Of a stretch of DNA of 64,000 nt, positions 12,901 to 23,543 are shown piece after piece. Source of the DNA: Echinometra lucunter (Eukaryota > Echinodermata > Echinoidea > Camarodonta > Echinometridae); assembly GCA_029962745.1 (NCBI GenBank), contig CM057151.1, positions 9,177,142-9,241,141 on the forward strand, read 5' to 3'. Made by a program: the position numbers and the translations under genes. Under the pieces are notes generated by a model. It did not search any database, was not told the DNA's origin, and saw only the letters and a program-made list of their open reading frames with translations. Every line of letters starts with the position of its first letter. Position 1 is the first letter of the stretch.

Positions 12901-15900
12901 TAATTTTAATTTTAAATTTAAATTTTGAATTTAAATTCATTGCGATCCCTGAAGCTGCCAGTGTACTCCCCCACCCCAATTTAGAAAATATCACAGAACC
13001 GCGTCTGGGCCACTGCCACAATAAAATAGACATTTGAACTGGAGTAGAACTGGAAGCAATCGACAAGTTCAAGTTGCAACACTCATGGCCGGGGGAACCG
13101 GGGCCGGGGGCCCGGCCCCCCAATATTTGGCAGGAAAAAAAAGGAAAAATGGGAAAGAAAAGAAAAGACAGAGAAAGAAAATCAAAGATGTAAGAAAGGA
13201 CAAAATGGAAGCGCTCGCTCGCATTGTTGGCCTTATTGTATATGCCATCTATTATAGGCCTACACATTTTAACAAAACAAAATAATTGGTTTGCATCTTG
13301 CGTCTCCATCTGATGTTAAACCAATTCTATTCATGAATATAATCATAATTATGGTAGTGATATTATTGCATTTAATGAATCGGGCGGCAAGTTTTGCGAG
13401 GAATTACAATACCCTGCACATTTTGGTAACAATAATATGCCGTGACACCCCCTCCCTGCCTCTTCCTCCAATTGGCTTGCATAGAGTTTTACTTTATGAG
13501 AATTCAAGCCCCCCCCCCCTAAAAAAAAATGCATAGAAGAGATGCTGTGGTCCAGTGGATAAGTATCCTTACTTGAGCCACAATGTCCGGGGTGTCCTTC
13601 TGCAAGATATGAATTTACGTACATTTGCCATTCTTCACCCATTAAGTGGTATACCCGGTAAGATGCGACGGCCATTGTGATTTGTTTAGCATTGTGAGTG
13701 CGACTGGCCGGAATTAATGCTTCCTTGGGAGTGCAGAAAGTGCATACATTGTGTGCGGGCAAGCTTGCATGAATCCGATGACCGGGGTAATGATATTTCT
13801 GTAAAGCGCTTAGACACATTTCAGAGAGAAAGCTTAGGCGCTACATTAATGCAGAATATTCAAAATCATGTGCAGAAACTTACTCCCCTCCCTCAGCTAT
13901 ATAGCCTCGCCAGACCAATGGGAGTAGCAGCATCCATCATTCACCCTGCATAAACCTTGATAAATTTGCATACTTCAAAATCATGTGCAGAAGACTCCAT
14001 ACCCCCACCAAGCCCCAAGAGGCAAAACAAGCAAAACCAAAGTTCGCCTGTAGAGGTAGCATCCCTTTTTCACCCTGCATATATCCCTGCATAAATTGGA
14101 TGTATTAATGAACTTCAAAATCAAGTGCAGAAGCCTCAAAGCCGCCCCCCCCCCCTTCAGCCCCATCAGACCAAACAGAATAACAAAACATTAATACCGA
14201 TGCTAAACAAGCAAATGACAAAAGATATAGCCCGCGCCAAGCTAACAAGCTAGCAAAACTCGCCAATAGCGCCTCCTTTAGGCCGAGAAAAAAGAGGAAC
14301 GTATTTTTTTGGCAGAGTGAAATAAATTATTGAGAGAAAGTGAAATGGTTTCGGTGAGAGAAGAGGAATGGATTTTAGGTACACCGTCGATAGAACGCGC
14401 GTATATGAGCTAGCTAGCTAAGCCAGAGATAAGCTCGCCAAGGCCGTTAAGCTCACCCAGGTCGATAAGATCGCTTTAGGCCGAGATAAAAGAGGAACAT
14501 ATTTTTGGCAGAAAGTGAAAAGGTTTTGGTATGAGAGAAAGAGGAATGATTTTTTTTTCTTAAAAGTGAAATGTATTCCTGTGAAAAGTGGAACGAATTT
14601 TGGAAAAAAGTGAAATATATTTTTGTGAAGAGTAAAATATATTTCTGTGAAAAAGTGGAATGTATTTTGGAAGAAAGTGGAATATATTTTTGTGAATAGT
14701 GAAATAATATTTTTGTGGAAACTGTGAAACGAATTTTTGTGAAAAGTGGAATGCTTTTTTTAAAGAAGTGAAATATAAATTTGTTGGAGTGAAATGGTTT
14801 AGTGAAAAAGAAACATATATTTGTTCAAGTGAAATATATTTTAATTTGATTCCCTTATGGCGTGCCATAACCGTCTTCTCATTCATCCAGCTTAACTTAC
14901 CCATTGATATTGAGCAGAATGTGCCCTCTGTCGACGAGTTGTATGAACGGATTGCAGTTGTTTCTGCCTTCTCTGAGAATCATTATCTCGAGGCGTTATC
15001 TTTCATTGCCAGTGCTCAAAAATACATGCCTAACAAAAAGATCATCATTTATGATCTAGGCATAAAATCATCCACAGTTCCAAAGGTATACAGGTTATCT
15101 CTTTCTTTTTTTTTTAGTTGTTTTCTTTTCACATGTATGCGTTCGATATAATGCAATGAGATAGCCTTCATTCCTGACATTGCGAATAAAATAGATAATT
15201 TTGATAAACATCTGATATAGCATTGAAATACAAACACATTATTTGCATTATGGCTAAACATAATATTACCAAATGAATACATGAGTATGCTGCATGAGTC
15301 GTATTGCTAAAATACAACTCTTATAATTATGTAAAGATCAAGTCATTGCCTTTGCCCAACTTTGGCATACATGTATGTGGGGTGAGGCATTTGATGATAA
15401 TGATAATAAAGATTGCACTCATCCTCTGTAAGCCGGATAAAAATACTGGTTTTATATTATAGATTCATTTTTGTCTAATTTTTCAATTCTGCAGGTTAGG
15501 AAATTGTGCAATGTAGAACTTCGTTCATTTCCTTGGCAGTCATATCCTGCTCACGTAAAGAATCTTTATAACTATGCATGGAAGCCGATCATCATAGATG
15601 TAAGTATATGTATATAATTATGATGATGATGATAATGTTGATCATGATAGTAATGATGAAAATAATGTTGATGAAGATAATAGAAATGATGATATTAATG
15701 ATAATGATGATGATGATGTCCTCGAGGACAGCAGTTTTGATGACACTGATGAGGCTACCCTGAATAAAGAAAGCTGAAAATAAATAAATCATTACAACAA
15801 CAATGGTTATGATGGCGACGACGATGACGATGGTGGTGGTTGTGGTGATAAAAATGCTTAGGTTGTGCTCGTTAAACGGGTTGTAATGATTTATCTATTG

Positions 15901-17254
15901 AAGGCGATTATAAATACATAAGATAAACACGTAAAAGATTTTACTTTGATTAAGTTGAATTGAAATCTACTATATCTGTTTTATTATGAGACGATGCTTA
16001 ATGGAATCAATAATTGTCCATTTCTAGTATAGAAAGAGGCAAGTGCTTCTTGCTTGTGAACGCTGGGCGTGGAAAAGGAACAAATAGAAGAAACCTCACT
16101 ATTTACACTCATATTTCCACGGTGTCGAATTTGACTCGGAAAGGCGTCAGTTGGGAGTCAACTCTACTCCGAGTTAAAGCGAGTCAGATTCCGAATTGAT
16201 TTGACTCGGAATGGTGTGGCATCAGCGAGAATCGACTCAATTCCGAGTCAAAGTAATTAGGAAAACGCGTCACTTTAACTCGGAATAGAGTTGACTCCCA
16301 GCTGATGCCATTCTGAGTCAAATTTGACACAGTGGATATAAGAGTGTACTGTTGTGTAGATTTTTTGTTTTTGTTTTTGTTTTTCTTTTTACAAATTTAT
16401 ACATTGAATTTTATGTATATTTGATTTTCATTCTCTGAGCAGATAACTCTGAAAGAATTTGGTGCCATTTTCTGGGGTGATGCATCAGTTCGTTTTAAAA
16501 CTTCCCTCAAGCATCTCTTACCTGTCTCAACTAAACACCATGGCTTCATGACCCACTGGCATAGCTTTGATCCCAAAAAGTCAACTCCAGTAAGGCACCA
16601 ATACTTTTACACCCATCCAGTCATGTATGACAAAATGGGAGTGAATCGGAAGGAGTACTATACGTCAAAGAATGTGGCAGCCTACCCAGCCGCAAATCGG
16701 CAACTTTACATCAACGGCTCAGTTATCCAGCAAGCTATTATACAACCTATGCTGAGGTGCTCATTAGAACTTCTTTGTATCGCTCCGGAAGGTTCTAGAC
16801 TTGGGAAACATCGTTTCGATGCTTCCCTGCTGGCCATTCTGATATATAAGAATCTGAAAGGGGAGTGGGGGCCCCAAAACAACGACAATGCCATTTTTGA
16901 TCAGGCGGTTGACATTGAGCGGAGTAAAAAAGGGCGTGAAAAAGTGCAAACATGCGCCAGATGATTAGTCATGCTCCTATTATGTGTGCATTTAGTTATA
17001 TTTCTGCTTTGACATTTCTTATCATTTCATTATCTTTTTTTCATGACACCTTGCGCTGCGACAGTAACATAGTTCTTTTTTTTTAGAGCATGATGCAGTT
17101 GCCATACTTAGATATAATATATCTCATTATAGAAACTGTCAACTGAAGAGGTGTGAGACAGCCCTCGACATTGTGTTTTGAAATCATGAAATACCTACGA
17201 TGTTCAAAATTTTCGTATTCTCCATGTCATTCCAAATGTTTAACGATGAAATAA
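4557..17254 (+). CDS. Gene A: type II membrane protein, DUF1647/glycosyltransferase-like
   Basis: I join five exons: 4557-4665 (ATG at 4569), 5243-5388, 14891-15085, 15495-15599 and 16443-16964 (stop TGA); AATAAA lies at 17249. Splice phases agree throughout (1, 0, 0, 0) and all introns are GT-AG. The product would be about 354 residues. Residues 1-8 are basic, 9-25 form one hydrophobic segment (a signal anchor), then a basic and Ser/Pro-rich stem follows up to about 85. The rest is a globular domain with [58 protein letters not shown] and [16 protein letters not shown]. This pattern resembles the DUF1647 family, for which a Golgi glycosyltransferase-like fold is plausible; no activity can be assigned. 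Exon 1 follows its own acceptor, so a 5' untranslated exon is likely. Gene B is a downstream paralogue with the same intron phases. The second intron holds a large foldback transposon. Exons 3-5 are secure; exons 1-2 rest on phase and context. Confidence 0.8.
6206..6213. repeat. 8-bp target-site duplication (left) of the foldback element
   Basis: AACCGTCT precedes the element and is repeated exactly at 14869-14876 directly after its right end. Confidence 0.9.
6230..6540. repeat. Short imperfect direct repeats in the left outer arm
   Basis: Units such as 'cacaaaaatatattccactt' recur about every 15-32 bp with single-base changes. The mirror array is at about 14555-14850 on the other strand. 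The ORFs of 114-133 aa rich in FHF/SLF/YIS motifs that cover both arrays are products of this repetition, not genes. Confidence 0.8.
7790..7880 (-). repeat. tRNA-like (SINE-derived) fragment in the left arm
   Basis: On the minus strand there is a box B-like GGTTCGAATCCCTGC and, upstream of it, a degenerate box A-like stretch. A diverged counterpart lies at about 13540-13610 on the plus strand with TGGTCCAGTGGATAAG. These look like remnants of a tRNA-derived SINE carried in both arms, not a functional tRNA. Confidence 0.5.
8198..12401. mobile_element. Inner foldback element nested in the TU-like element
   Basis: A second pair of inverted arms, about 8198-8895 and 11690-12401, matches closely and is bounded by TACCTAGGGGGCAA and its complement TTGCCCCCTAGGTA, with TAT on each outer side. 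The arms enclose about 2.8 kb. The 72-79 aa ORFs at 8457-8696 and 11913-12131 are the same arm sequence read in mirror orientation and have no recognisable domain. Its centre (about 10300) is close to but not identical with that of the outer element (about 10541), which suggests an independent insertion or a separate module. Confidence 0.7.
8896..11689. other. Central loop of the foldback elements, no gene seen
   Basis: The sequence between the inner arms is AT-rich. It contains a T18-type tract near 9590-9611, an A-tract near 9888-9912, and short ORFs only (up to 91 aa, made of low-complexity F/Y/L codons). No transposase, reverse transcriptase or other domain could be recognised. Confidence 0.6.
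15600..15720. repeat. Imperfect (GAT)n-rich tract in an intron of gene A
   Basis: ATGATGATG and GATAATG units follow the exon 4 donor at 15600. ORFs on both strands here are repeat artefacts. Confidence 0.7.
16102..16351. mobile_element. Palindromic MITE-like element in the last intron of gene A
   Basis: The left arm (about 16102-16185) contains GTGTCGAATTTGACTCGGAA and GGGAGTCAACTCTACTCCGA. The right arm (about 16262-16351) contains their near-complements. The GACTCGGAA/TTCCGAGTC word occurs repeatedly. It would fold into one long hairpin. It has no coding capacity and lies about 90 bp before the last exon of gene A. Confidence 0.75.
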
Positions 17255-17637
17255 ATGGAATAATTGTAGTCAGATATTGTTTTAAGAATAATTTTTGGAT
17301 ATTTACAGTGCTTGCTTATAATTGTGTCTGTACTAATTATCATTGTCCATTTACTTTTACTATACTAGTCTAGACGCAGAAAGGAGAGGTGTTTTGCTTC
17401 TATTAGGCCTTTCATTATTCCAGATTATATTTTTCAATTCATATTTATTCATTCTTACGAACAATCATGAATGTCCAAGATTGATGCTAGGAATAGGATC
17501 TAGAAAATAAACTAGTAATTCCATAGGTGAATGTTTTAGGTGTGTAGACAGGACTACAACTCCATTATATATTTGCAAAATGATTATAATGTTTAAAATA
17601 ACTAATCTGTTATGAGTGTGAGTCACTAGACTCTCTT

Positions 17638-17818
17638 TTGGGTAAACACTAAATAGGTACCAATCCTGCAGACCCAAGCACATAAATATTCTTAAATATT
17701 CATAGGATTAGGATTAGGATTAGGGTTAGGATTAGGGTTAGGGTTAGGATTAGGGTTAGGATTAGGATTAGGGTTTCAGCTTGCGTCTGCAGGATTGGTG
17801 CCTATATAGTGCTTACCT
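17638..17818. mobile_element. Inverted-repeat element with a telomere-like core
   Basis: Inverse copies of about 40 bp (left 17638-17678 with CCAATCCTGCAGACCCAAGC, right 17778-17818 with GCTTGCGTCTGCAGGATTGG) flank an array of TTAGGG and TTAGGA units at 17703-17776. The unit matches or nearly matches the animal telomere repeat. It is interstitial and enclosed by inverted repeats, so it is a repeat element and not a chromosome end. Confidence 0.75.
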
Positions 17819-17928
17819 CTCTTTTGTTGTTGTCTTTGCTTACGTTTGTAGCTCTAGTCGCTCGAGATGACCTACATAAATAATTTGTTTGGGGAATAAC
17901 TCTGGCTTGAAACCCGGGGGGCTCTGTC

Positions 17929-18238
17929 ATTACAAGGTGGACACCATGTTCGTACATGGACTTTCAAAATGGACCCTTAACAGTAATTATCCTTCGATCT
18001 CAGAATACCCTAACCAAGTATTTTGTGATGTTTTCCCCATCACCCTAAACAAATATTTTCAAATAAAGTCTGAAAAGATACCCTTTTCAAGTAAGCCTTC
18101 TGTAAAAGTATACCCTTTTCCCCTGACTTTTGCAATTTTGATATACCCTTTTCACTGTACGCGCGTACTCGCCCGTCCGTGAAAAACAACCTTTTTTTTA
18201 CGCGTTTTTGTGTACGAGCATGGTGTCCACCTTGTAAT
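17929..18238. mobile_element. MITE with ~27-bp terminal inverted repeats
   Basis: The left end ATTACAAGGTGGACACCATG and the right end CATGGTGTCCACCTTGTAAT are perfect complements at the edges, and similarity continues for about 7 more bases. The 310-bp interior has repeated 'ataccctttt' words and no ORF of note. No clear target duplication was found. Confidence 0.8.
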
Positions 18239-19387
18239 TGCAGTGGCTGTCTGTCACACGTAGTTCCGGTGAAACTTCAAGACCGTATGAGTTTGTAACA
18301 TTGTAGCTAGGAAGGGAAAGGAAGTTCCACATTCTGTATAACATACGATTTATTCTCTTTTTGCATAGTGCCATTTTGTATATAACTAGGCCTTATGATT
18401 ATGATGAAGCTCAGACGATTCCTGGTGGTTTTATATTTCATACATTTGTAGTATTTATATGAGCAGTCCTATACATCTCGTTTGTAAATGAATCATTTAT
18501 CTCTCATTAGATATGATTTTACAAGGATGCAGTTTGGATTTGCTTTCCCTATATAAGTACCATAATTAAATGCAACTACATAATGCACTATTTTTGTTGC
18601 CGGTGCATGATGGCGTGCTTATGAATATAAATGTTAATTATAATTCTCTTTGCAATATCATATTAGTTTGTTTTTTGTTTTTGTTTTTTTTAACAATTGA
18701 CAAACTGAATGTTTTTTCCAGTTAACGCAGTGCAGTTCTGTTACAGAATTTAATGTAGTGGTAAAATATGAAGTTTGCTTTAATACTGGAACAGATAACT
18801 AAAACATGTACCTATAGAATGTCAGTGTCTATGTTCATGAGAAGGCCTTTATCAATTGGTTCCACAATTATGACAGAGACAATTGAGCGAAGTGTGCCCC
18901 ATTTTAGTTTCAAAAGCGGGCAGTCAAGATATAAGAGGAAAATGGTGATAGTTTTCAGGCACAAATAAACAAAACAACAACAAAAAAAGAAAGAAAGAAA
19001 AGAAAAACAAACAAACAAACAAGCATAGGCCTATCTAAATTTTCCGTATTTTTGTATTTCCATATGGATATGGCATGCATAAATATATTGAAGACTTAAT
19101 AACAGGTTCCGTAAAAATAAATTGACAACAATACATACATATATAGAAAATACACAAATTAAAGAAAAAATGATGTTTGATGAGAATTTGCATTTTTCAT
19201 TTTACATTAATGTAAATTAATGTAAATTTTCTACTGTGTATTATGTATTTTTTTGTATATCATTTTCTACTATATATTGTATATGTGCTTCATGTAATGC
19301 CAACAAAGTGAGTTTCCTATGTACTTCATGTAATGCCAACAAAGTGAGTTACCTATGGACCAATAAAATTAATCTGAACCTGAATCT

Positions 19388-19723
19388 GAATCTGAATTAC
19401 CGTTAGCATGGAAGAAGAAACTGGAATACATTGTATTAATGAATGTCAGGGAATTATTGTTACATACTAGTCTGTTTGTGCCTGATCCTTACAAGTTCAG
19501 GAGATCAGGGGAGCATTTCATGAAAGGACTTGTCGGATGTTTTATCCGACAAAGTCTGTTTTATCCGACAGTTGCCATAGTAACAGTGCTTCTCAGCCAA
19601 TCAAAATCAAGGAAAGATGTCAGATCTGACAACTTGTCAGACAACAAATGTTGATGAAATGCCCCCCTGCAGATTACACGTATTCCAGTTTCTTCTTGCA
19701 TGCTAACGGTAATTCAGATTCAG
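19388..19723. mobile_element. MITE-like element with ~40-bp inverted ends
   Basis: Left end 19388-19430 (CTGAATTACCGTTAGCATGG, then an aagaagaaactggaataca segment) is mirrored at about 19680-19723. The interior has internal hairpins built on TTGTCGGAT/ATCCGACAA words. Two direct copies of a ~37-bp unit (catgtaatgccaacaaagtg) sit just upstream at 19291-19358. Confidence 0.7.
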
Positions 19724-20049
19724 ACTTCTTCTCTCTTCAGTGGACATTAATTTTCCATTTCTTAAGTTTAATTTCACTTCAAATGCCCATGAGAGCAGTT
19801 TTCTTTTTGGTCGTTTTTGTTTTTGTTTGATAGGACAACCAGGGGCGTCGCTAGACCTTTTTCAACTGGGGGGGGGGGGGGGGGGTAGAGGCCACTGATT
19901 ACCGACAAACATTGCCACCGATTACCGACGACCAACGCCTATTACTGAAACCGTATAAAGCCCATGGGGCACTTTCAATTGTGTGCCTCTATCACATTTT
20001 CCTTAGTCTCTCCTACACATTTTCATTCAATTTCAACCAGATTTGGTGA

Positions 20050-21720
20050 CTTTTATATGAGCGAGCGCAGCGAGCAAAGAAATCTTCATCAAAATACGAG
20101 ATGGGCCTATACGATATTTAAATCATAAATTTGGTTACTTCGCTTGCAGAATTGATTCGCTTTCCCCAAACATTTATACGAGCGAGTGTAGCGAACGAGA
20201 AAAAAATGTACACTCTATTTTTCATGTTATTTCGTCATCAAAATACATTTTGACCAATAAAATATCTAAATCATAGCCTATTCGGTCACCTCGCTTGAAG
20301 CGAGGAAAAATATATATATATACTCCTTATCATGGTAAAAGTGATTATTCTTTATCAAAATATACGATGGGCCTATTAGATATCTAGATTATTTTTGTCA
20401 CCTCGCTTGCCCAATTCATTTGCTTTTAAAACCATCCCGTAGTTTTTTTTTTAATCTAAATATTATACGAGCGAGGAAATTCTTATCGTGGTTGAGGTGA
20501 TTATTCTTCATCAAAATAGACGATGGGTCGAAAGGTATCTAAATTATATATTTGGTCACCTAGCTTGCCGAATTCATTCGCTTTCAAAAACTATCCTGCA
20601 TCTAAATATTATACGAGCGAGCGAAGCCAGCGAGGAAAAAATATGTACTCCTTTTCATGGTTGAGGTGATTATTCATTCTTCATCAAAATACACGATGGG
20701 CCGAACGGTATCTAAATCATATATTTGGTCACCTCGCTTGCCCAAGTCTTCTGTTATTCCAAAACGATCCCTTTTTTGATATTATACGAGCGAGCGCAAC
20801 GAGCGACAAAAATATAAACTCTTTTTCATGCTATTTCGTCAAAATACACTTAGGCCAGTAAGATGTCTAAATCATATATTCGGTAACCTCGCTTGCCGAA
20901 TTCTTTTGCTTTTCCGAAACGATCCCGTATGTGAATAATATAAGACCGAGCGCAGCGAGCGAGAAAACATATACACTCTTTTCTATAGAACGAGTGTTAT
21001 TTGTCATCAAAATACATTTAAACATATAAGATATCTAAATTATGTATTCGATTGTCTATTTGCCTCCTTCATCTATAAGAGCGAGCGCAGCGAGCGAGGC
21101 AAATTATACACTCTTCTTAATGGTAGAAGTGTTATTTCGTCATCAAAAATACACTCCTATATAATATCTAAATAATATTCGATCATTGGCTAAATCCCAG
21201 GGGGTGGGGGGATATATCCCCCACACTTTTTTGAGGGGGGATGGCGTGTACAAATATCCCCCATTTTTGAAGGAAGAAATGATATTTGAATTAATCAGTT
21301 AGTAAAATTTTTAATAATCTGTCATAAACAACCATCATAATTAGAATTTCTATTTCAAAATGCGATTGAAAACCAGAAAAGCGGTTATTTTTGGCTCGCT
21401 CGCTCATCATATTTTAGAATTTCTATTTGAAAATGCGATTGAAAACCAGAAAAGTGGTAATTTTTGGCTGGCTCGCTTCGCTCGCTCGCAAGATAAAAAT
21501 TAAAATGTGTGCAAGGGGGGTCTGTGCAGGTGGGTGAGGGCGTGTGTATATATTTAAGTGTGAGTTCGACAGAAAAAAAAATCGGCAAAAAAGTCGATCA
21601 TCCCCCACTCCTCAAAGTGTATTTACGCCGGTGTATTCGATCACCTATTTGCCAAATATGACTCTATTTGGGCACCTCGCTTGCCGTGTGAAACCATTCT
21701 GTTTCTACCAGGGCGAAGCG
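20050..21720. repeat. Diverged repeat field with GAGCGAGCGCAGCGAGCGAG motifs
   Basis: A unit of about 110-200 bp recurs roughly ten times with strong divergence. Its parts are 'tatacgagcgagcgcagcga', 'atatacactctttt', 'atttcgtcatcaaaatacac', 'agatatctaaatcatatatt' and 'ggtcacctcgcttgcc'. A 75-bp tandem duplication containing 'gcgattgaaaaccagaaaag' is at 21345-21480. No coding function is seen. Confidence 0.75.
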
Positions 21721-22009
21721 AGCGACCGACAAAATAATGCTATATTTTCTATAAAATGTAGATTCCAGTCCGGACTCGATGGAGGGCTGGGTAACCCGAT
21801 TACTGGACGATCCCATCATCACGGTACACTATCGTCGGTATACAGAGAGCGCGCCAATTGCGTAATATCAAAACTTGCCAAGGATGATGCAGGATCAAGC
21901 AAGAATACCCGACAAAGTAGGGCCGGGACAGCCCTTCCTGACCCGCGGCATGGTCCATCATTCCCCCCGACTCCACGTCTGCACCGTACCCGCAAGCACA
22001 ACCTCGGAA

Positions 22010-22270
22010 CCTCTCTTTCTCTCTCCGAGGCTTTTCCTTCTCTTCACCTTGTCATCATCGTTTTTCTTATCCATTTTTTCTTTTTTTCCCCTCTTTTTTT
22101 TCCCCCACTCTTTTTTCTCTTTTTTTATTCCTTCTCTCTTTCTTTTCTTTTCCCCTTTTTCTTCTCTCCTTTTCCTGTTCTCTTTCCTCTTTCTCTTCTT
22201 TTTCCTGTTTTCTTTCTTTTTTCTTTCCCCTTCTCATTTTTTTCTCTCCACATTTTTTTATTTTTCCCGA
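22010..22270. repeat. Long polypyrimidine (CT-rich) tract
   Basis: About 260 bp of almost pure C and T on the plus strand. The apparent 254-aa and 153-aa ORFs through here are Phe/Ser/Leu/Pro low-complexity translations and are not counted as genes. Confidence 0.85.
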
Positions 22271-23543
22271 CGGCAGCGCAGATTTACGGACGATGTCCTG
22301 AGCAGTAGGGGGTGTCACCCCCCCCCCCCCCAGTAGCGACGGCCGTGAGAACAACCCTAAAAATAAATGATAACCTGGAAAAAAAAAACGGTCATGTGAT
22401 CAAGTCTACCTTGTTCAGTATATCTCTGGATCAAACAGTCTCTTAATCACGGTCTCCTTTCTGTTCATGGTGACCATCTTCAGCGGAGGTCATAATTACG
22501 TTTCATGGTACAAAATAGCGGATGTTCATTAACACAAGAAGTGCTTTTCTGTCAAGTGAGCCTGACTCACTCTATATCAAAAGATCGTTCGTTATTTTCA
22601 AGAGCATGAACGCATGTCTCTTTTCCGAAACCTCTTTGAGCCATGCTGTCTTTCTTTGACTCAGTTCCACGTCATTATATGAAAATAAAGTATCAAAATT
22701 TTTCTTCTGATTACCGACGAATTCATCATTAATAATATTGATAGAAAACTTTGTTTTAAAGATATAAATCATCCAAGTTTCATGAAAAAGCGAGGTGAAA
22801 ACGTCGGATAGAATATAAATCATAAAACAATGAAGATTGGAAATCCAGATGCATGCATGTCAAACTTTGCAGAACATCAAAATGACAATTTTTAGAAATA
22901 CAGGGAATATACTTAGTACCTTTGTAATAATGTTCATGCTTGACACTAAAAGGGATTCAACGTCATTATTCAAAATGGTTAATTCCAAGCAGGCCAGCGA
23001 ACGTGGTGTGTGCCATGTTCTTCACCGAAGCTGTTATATAGTCACCTTGTTAGTTCGGGGTGACTGTCATGTTGTATTTTAGGATTATCCCGAGATAAAG
23101 CATCAATTAATCTTGCCGACGTTCTCTTCCGCTTATTCTTAGAACATAGAATTAAGCTTCGGGTAACGTTAATTTACACTCATGATGGTGACAGTATAGT
23201 TTTACTACTTTAGGGCACATGCTTCTCTATAGCTATTACCCTGAACTTTGTAAAGGGGGAAGCTTTCTGGAGCATAATCCAAAATAGCTGTACATTATTC
23301 ATAAATTGAAAATCGCCTGCAGGAAGGCATAGAGTATCATCTTAATTGCTGATTATAAAAACAACTTAAAATTGGAATTGTCCGACAAAATCATGCTTGA
23401 GAAGTCGTGATTTTCTGATATATCAGTTTATGTGATTGTGGAATACGTGGTTTAAACAATGGAACTATACACATGAAACATAATACACGCGTCAATCAAT
23501 CGTGGGAAATCTAGAGTGAGATTTGTGGCGGACACCGACTGGA

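Larger units (their letters stand above)
6214..14868. mobile_element. TU-like foldback transposon (8.66 kb) with long inverted repeats
   Basis: The element begins ATGGCACGCCATAAGGGAAT and ends with its inverse complement, flanked by the 8-bp duplication AACCGTCT. The outer arms (6214 to about 7408 and about 13677 to 14868) match closely in inverse orientation over roughly 1.19 kb. They continue in a more diverged form to about 7920 and 13465. The first ~330 bp of each arm consists of imperfect short direct repeats of the type TTTCAC-N-CACAAAAATATA. This modular layout, long inverted repeats whose outer part is short tandem repeats and an 8-bp duplication, is what is known of sea urchin TU elements. 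An 8-bp duplication is also typical of hAT transposons. No transposase ORF is visible, so it appears non-autonomous. It lies in the second intron of gene A. Confidence 0.88.
17255..23543. other. Spacer between gene A and gene B
   Basis: Apart from the inverted-repeat elements, the diverged repeat field and the pyrimidine tract, no gene was recognised. The 5' untranslated part and promoter of gene B must lie near its right end, but no TATA box or initiator could be assigned with confidence. Confidence 0.6.

Noticed and set aside
17703..17776. Chromosome end (telomere)
   Set aside because: The array is short, mixed with TTAGGA units, and embedded between unique genes with inverted-repeat borders.
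20050..21720. CRISPR array
   Set aside because: The spacing and repeat sequence are irregular and the genome is clearly eukaryotic, so the field is decayed repeats.
21544..22336. 254-aa and 153-aa plus-strand ORFs
   Set aside because: Half of each is the translation of a polypyrimidine tract, there is no domain, and the codon content follows base composition.
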